This document shows, piece after piece, positions 60,551-64,000 of a DNA stretch of 64,000 bases. This stretch comes from Microbacterium sp. TPD7012 (GTDB lineage Bacteria > Actinomycetota > Actinomycetes > Actinomycetales > Microbacteriaceae). The position numbers and the translations under genes were made by a program. Under the pieces are notes generated by a model. It worked only from the letters and a program-made list of their open reading frames with translations. It was not told where the DNA came from and searched no databases. Each line of letters begins with the position of its first letter. Positions within the stretch are counted from its first letter, which is position 1. The stretch spans positions 558,685-622,684 of the forward strand of contig NZ_QDFV01000003.1 of the NCBI RefSeq assembly GCF_003075395.1. The letters are read 5' to 3'.

Positions 60551-61867
60551 ATGAGCGCGAACAGGTATTCCCCCGCCCGAGTCCAGGGCGCCTATGCCGC
60601 GCCCACCGTGGACGATCCGGTACACGCCGAGCTCACCATCCCCGGGTCGAAGTCGCTGACCAATCGCGAGCTCATCATCGCCGCGATCGCCGACGGACCC
60701 GGTCGGCTGATCGCCCCGCTGCATTCCGACGATTCGGCGCGCATGGTCGACGCGCTGCGCGCGCTGGGCGTCGGCATCGAGGAGGTGGATGCCGGACACG
60801 AGTTCGGCCCCGACCTGGTCGTGACCCCCGCGAAGCTCGAGGGCGGCAAGACGGTGGACTGCGGTCAGGCCGGCACGGTGATGCGTTTCATCGCCCCGCT
60901 CGCCGGTCTCGCTGCCCACGACGTGCACCTCACCGCCCACGAGACCGCGCTGCACCGTCCGATGGGCGGATTGATCAGCGCGCTCCGCGACCTCGGCGTC
61001 GACATCGACGACGAGGGCACCTGGGCGCTGCCGTTCACGATCCGCGGTCACGGCCGCATCCGAGGCGGCCGTGTCGAGATCGACGCCTCCGCGTCGAGTC
61101 AGTTCGTCTCCGGGCTCCTGCTCGCCGCACCCCGTTTCGATGTCGGCCTGCACCTCGTGCACACCGGCGAGCACCTGCCGAGCCTCCCGCACATCGACAT
61201 GACCATCGAGGCGCTGAGCCGACGCGGCATCCGCATCGAGCGTCCCGCGGTCGGCGAGTGGCTCGTCGAGGCCGGAGTCCCCCGCGCCAAGGAGATCGCG
61301 ATCGAGCCCGACCTCTCCAACGCCGCGCCATTCCTGGCTGCCGCGCTCGTCACGGGCGGCGCGGTGTCGATCACCGGATGGCCGGCGCACTCCACCCAGC
61401 CAGGCGCCCTCCTTCCGGAGATCCTGCAGGCCATGGGCGCGCACGTCGGCCGCCACGGCGGCACGCTCACCGTGCGCGCCGGGTCCGGCATCCGCGGGCT
61501 CGACATGGATCTCTCCGCGGCGAGCGAGCTCACCCCCACTCTGGTGGGGCTCGCCGCCTTCGCGGACTCGCCGACGACGATCCGCGGCATCGGGCACATC
61601 CGCCTGCACGAGACCGACCGCATCGCCGCCCTCATCGGCAATCTCCGTGCCCTCGGCGGCGACGCCGAAGAGCTGACCGACGGTCTGCGCATCATCCCGG
61701 CTCCGCTGCACGGAGGCGCTTGGGCCGCGCATCACGACCACCGGATGGCCACCACCGGAGCGCTCATCGGCCTGCGCGTCCCCGGCGTCGAGATCGACGA
61801 CATCGGCACCACCGCGAAGACCCTCCCGGAGTTCACGATGCTCTGGGAGCGGATGCTGCGAGGCTGA
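60551..61867 (+). CDS. aroA: 3-phosphoshikimate 1-carboxyvinyltransferase (EPSP synthase)
   Basis: This 438-residue shikimate-pathway enzyme has the PEP/S3P motif PGSKSLTNRELI near residue 31, the GQAGTVMRF loop near residue 113 and the C-terminal ETDRIAALIGNLRALG. The Pro that follows the Arg in the E. coli glyphosate loop is Phe here, a variant I recall as normal for Actinobacteria. It is the first gene of aroA-rsgA-bcp, divergent from sigH as in mycobacteria. Confidence 0.96.
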   Translation: MSANRYSPARVQGAYAAPTVDDPVHAELTIPGSKSLTNRELIIAAIADGPGRLIAPLHSDDSARMVDALRALGVGIEEVDAGHEFGPDLVVTPAKLEGGKTVDCGQAGTVMRFIAPLAGLAAHDVHLTAHETALHRPMGGLISALRDLGVDIDDEGTWALPFTIRGHGRIRGGRVEIDASASSQFVSGLLLAAPRFDVGLHLVHTGEHLPSLPHIDMTIEALSRRGIRIERPAVGEWLVEAGVPRAKEIAIEPDLSNAAPFLAAALVTGGAVSITGWPAHSTQPGALLPEILQAMGAHVGRHGGTLTVRAGSGIRGLDMDLSAASELTPTLVGLAAFADSPTTIRGIGHIRLHETDRIAALIGNLRALGGDAEELTDGLRIIPAPLHGGAWAAHHDHRMATTGALIGLRVPGVEIDDIGTTAKTLPEFTMLWERMLRG

Positions 61868-61870
61868 CCG

Positions 61871-62941
61871 ATGAGCTGGCTCGACGACACCGACGACCTC
61901 GACGACGACTTCGAGGACTTCGACGAGAGCAGCATCCGCACGCGCCCGAATCCGAAGGCGAATCGGCCGCGCACCAAGCGGCGGCCCGCCCATGACGACG
62001 CGCAGACCGGTCGCGTGCTCGGGGTCGACCGCGGCCGCTACACCGTGCTGCTCGACGAAGACACCGATGACGAGCACGTCATCAGCTCCGTCCGCGCGCG
62101 GGAGCTCCGCCGCATGCCGATCGTCACCGGCGACCAGGCGCGCGTGGTCGGCGACACCTCGGGAGACGAGGGCACGCTCAGCCGCATCATCGGCATCGCC
62201 GACCGCACCTCGCTGCTGCGGCGCAGCGCCGATGACACCGACCAGGTCGAGCGGGTCATCGTCGCGAACGCCGACCAGATGCTCGTGGTGGTCGCCGCTG
62301 CCGACCCCGAACCGCGCGCCCGGCTCGTCGACCGGTATCTCGTCGCGGCCCTGGATGCCGGCATCCGCCCGCTCCTCGTCGTGACCAAGACCGACATCGC
62401 CGATCCGACCGAGTTCCTCGCGCACTTCGACGGCCTCGACCTGCGCGTGTTCACCAGCGCGCTGGAGGAGATGCCGGTGGAGGAGATCGGTGCCGCGCTC
62501 GTCGGCCACTCCACCGTGTTCGTCGGACACTCCGGCGTCGGCAAGTCGACGCTCGTGAACGCCCTCGTGCCGACGGCCGAGCGGGCCACCGGGCACGTCA
62601 ACCAGGTCACCGGTCGCGGCCGCCACACGTCGTCGTCGACCGTGTCCCTGAGGTATCACGGCGCGCTCGGCACCGGGTGGGTCATCGACACGCCCGGCGT
62701 GCGCTCCTTCGGCCTCGGACACGTCGACCCGGCGAACATCCTGGCGGCATTCACCGAGCTGGCCGAGATCGCCGAGAACTGCCCGCGCGGGTGCACGCAC
62801 CTCGCCGACGCCCCCGACTGCGCCCTCATCGAGGCCGCGGAGAGAGGCGAGCTCAGCGAGACCGGACGCGCCCGCCTCGATTCGCTGCAGCGGCTGCTGC
62901 AGACGTTCTCCGACAAGGCCGAACAGACCCCCGGCCGATAG
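61871..62941 (+). CDS. rsgA: Ribosome small-subunit-dependent GTPase RsgA
   Basis: This 356-residue circularly permuted GTPase matures the 30S subunit. An acidic N-terminus (DDTDDLDDDFEDFDESS) precedes the OB domain. Then come G4 VTKTD near residue 173, G1 GHSGVGKST near 218 and G3 DTPGV near 275, in permuted order. The zinc knuckle NCPRGCTHLADAPDC lies near the C-terminus. It starts three bases after the aroA stop. Confidence 0.95.
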   Translation: MSWLDDTDDLDDDFEDFDESSIRTRPNPKANRPRTKRRPAHDDAQTGRVLGVDRGRYTVLLDEDTDDEHVISSVRARELRRMPIVTGDQARVVGDTSGDEGTLSRIIGIADRTSLLRRSADDTDQVERVIVANADQMLVVVAAADPEPRARLVDRYLVAALDAGIRPLLVVTKTDIADPTEFLAHFDGLDLRVFTSALEEMPVEEIGAALVGHSTVFVGHSGVGKSTLVNALVPTAERATGHVNQVTGRGRHTSSSTVSLRYHGALGTGWVIDTPGVRSFGLGHVDPANILAAFTELAEIAENCPRGCTHLADAPDCALIEAAERGELSETGRARLDSLQRLLQTFSDKAEQTPGR

Positions 62942-62950
62942 GGTGGACGG

Positions 62951-63424
62951 GTGACTCAGCGCCTCGAACCCGGAACCGCAGCCCCCGACTTCAGCCTCCT
63001 CGACCAGGACGGCACCCGCATCTCGCTCGCCGACCTGCGCGGCGAGAAGGTCGTCCTGTACTTCTACCCGGCGGCGATGACGCCCGGCTGCACGACCCAG
63101 GCGTGCGACTTCCGCGACAGCATCGGCTCTCTCCAGGGCGCCGGCTACCGCGTCATCGGGATCTCCCGCGACGAGCCCTCGACGCTGGCCGCGTTCCGCG
63201 AGCGCGACGGACTCACCTTCACCCTCCTCAGCGACCCGGACCACGCGGTCCACTCCGCCTACGGGGTGTGGGGCGAGAAGATGAACTACGGCAAGGTGAT
63301 CGAGGGCGTCATCCGCTCGACCTTCGTTCTCAACGCGGACGGCGTCATCGACATCGCGCTCTACAACGTGAAGGCCACCGGCCACGTCGCCCGCATCCGC
63401 AAGCTGCTGGGTATCGACGCCTGA
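62951..63424 (+). CDS. bcp: Thioredoxin-dependent peroxiredoxin Bcp (PrxQ type)
   Basis: This 157-residue atypical 2-Cys peroxiredoxin has the peroxidatic Cys47 in TPGCTTQAC and the resolving Cys52 five residues later. It reduces peroxides with thioredoxin in the cytoplasm. The GTG follows GGTGGAC, nine bases after rsgA. Its position beside the sigH-rsrA pair fits a thiol-stress neighbourhood. Confidence 0.93.
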   Translation: MTQRLEPGTAAPDFSLLDQDGTRISLADLRGEKVVLYFYPAAMTPGCTTQACDFRDSIGSLQGAGYRVIGISRDEPSTLAAFRERDGLTFTLLSDPDHAVHSAYGVWGEKMNYGKVIEGVIRSTFVLNADGVIDIALYNVKATGHVARIRKLLGIDA

Positions 63425-63446
63425 GACCGGGAGCGGCCTCCGGCGC

Positions 63447-63833
63447 TCACTCCGCTTCGCGCTGCTCGCCCTCGCGTCGCGCACTGGCGATGAGCAGGAC
63501 GAAGCCGAGAAGGGCGGGGAGTCCCACGGCCAGCGTAAAGGTCCAGGAGATGGGCTGGATCGTGAGCGAGGCGAGTGCCAGCGCGACCGCGAGCACCTGG
63601 AAGACCACTCCCCCCGACCGCGCCCAGGAACGCCCGCTGCGGGTGCCGACGGCGAAGGCGATCAGGGCGGCTGCACCGATGAGCGTGAGGACGATCAGCG
63701 CGAGTGCCGTCGGGAGGGATGCCGCGTCACCTGCTCCGAGTCCGGCGAGCTCGATGACCGCGAAGACGAGCAGTGCCGCCCCCTCCGCGGCGAGAACGAC
63801 AGACGCCGCGAGAGCGAGTCCGGGTGCACGCAC
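63447..63833 (-). CDS. Four-helix integral membrane protein (128 aa)
   Basis: This small hydrophobic protein has four predicted TM helices, a GTRSGRSWARSGGVVFQ loop and a charged tail (ARREGEQREAE). The GTG at 63833 has AGGAG six bases upstream; in-frame sequence farther upstream is less compact and more AT-rich. It is convergent with bcp. Small actinobacterial membrane proteins of this kind have no known role. Confidence 0.7.
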   Translation of the reverse strand: MRAPGLALAASVVLAAEGAALLVFAVIELAGLGAGDAASLPTALALIVLTLIGAAALIAFAVGTRSGRSWARSGGVVFQVLAVALALASLTIQPISWTFTLAVGLPALLGFVLLIASARREGEQREAE

Positions 63834-64000
63834 GATGTGTCTCCTGAGAATCGAATGAGAAGGCGGAAAACCCTTGATTTCGCAGGTTTCATGTAACAGA
63901 ATAGACAGCGTCATGTGCTCCCACAGCGGCGTGGGGCGGGCGTTTCGCTCGCATCACAATTCGCGGGCATCCGTCCGCATCTCAACAGGGTAACTGAACC
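63834..64000. other. Gene-free stretch at the window end
   Basis: These bases hold the upstream region of the membrane protein and no complete gene. TATTCT on the minus strand (63903-63898) is a possible -10 with a leader of about 58 bases. One CGGATGCC-type octamer lies at 63966-63973. Confidence 0.5.

Noticed and set aside
60551..61867. Glyphosate-resistance-like change in aroA (Phe at the E. coli Pro101 position)
   Set aside because: I recall the same GxAGTVxRF pattern in mycobacterial AroA, so it is more likely a lineage feature than selected resistance.
60536..63484. A 982-codon open frame on the minus strand opposite aroA-rsgA-bcp
   Set aside because: It is antisense to three clear genes and lacks a plausible domain.

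Overview
This window is a stretch of high-GC actinobacterial chromosome, most likely from Microbacteriaceae and plausibly Microbacterium. That placement rests on overall gene content and my recollection of families, not on a search. Supporting signs are a single-chain actinobacterial 2-oxoglutarate decarboxylase/dehydrogenase (kgd), a GuaB1-type IMPDH-like protein, a SigH/SigR-RsrA pair beside aroA-rsgA, a DinB2-type polymerase, a DtxR/IdeR-type iron box and strong GC bias at third codon positions. I see no prophage, insertion sequence, CRISPR array, rRNA operon or origin. About 67 genes are packed with no gene-free stretch over 300 bases, and many neighbours overlap by 4 bases (ATGA or GTGA).

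Layout. Positions 1-3.2 kb hold a truncated SGNH hydrolase, tRNA-Arg(CCG) with a long hairpin, two small proteins, and a coupled trio of molybdopterin oxidoreductase, FAD/NAD reductase and a small zinc-ribbon protein. Positions 3.3-8.5 kb hold a CtpE-like P-type ATPase and small membrane proteins. Positions 8.6-17.6 kb hold a large MalT/LAL-type LuxR regulator followed by an AI-2E-family protein, an uncharacterised membrane protein, a DUF2252 kinase-like protein, a K+ channel and a 14-TM exporter. Positions 17.6-20.6 kb hold the organic-peroxide module ohrR-ohr, an MDR reductase, a RidA-family protein and a membrane protein. Positions 20.7-26.4 kb hold a Tat-exported phosphoesterase, DinB2, DUF1304, a CPBP-like protein, trmB and DUF3097.

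Positions 26.5-30.7 kb hold an envelope-stress pair (TPM-domain protein and PspA), an arginase-family hydrolase and a small HExxH protein. Positions 30.7-33.5 kb hold an iron-controlled stand-alone siderophore-interacting domain, a tyrosine phosphatase, an AhpD-like protein and an alpha/beta hydrolase. Positions 33.6-38.5 kb are a complete five-gene peptide/nickel-type ABC importer. Positions 38.6-44.5 kb hold an acetyltransferase, ung, an SDR, metY, an EEP-family protein and metX; MetX makes O-acetylhomoserine and MetY converts it to homocysteine. Positions 44.5-50.3 kb run back from nnrD through a glycosyltransferase, thiamine-binding protein, GNAT, MFS and NUDIX, with a divergent Old Yellow Enzyme.

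Positions 50.4-63.8 kb hold two CNNM/CorC proteins, guaB1 divergent from kgd, an Eis-like acetyltransferase, the thiol-stress pair sigH-rsrA divergent from aroA-rsgA-bcp, and a membrane protein.

The most striking non-coding pattern is a recurring TANNNT hexamer (or close variant) 6-8 bases before a start codon at about 20 genes, which suggests widespread leaderless transcription. In two places this hexamer contains the stop codon of the upstream gene. A second pattern is an apparent excess of the octamer CGGATGCC/GGCATCCG, which forces rare GAT and GCA codons.
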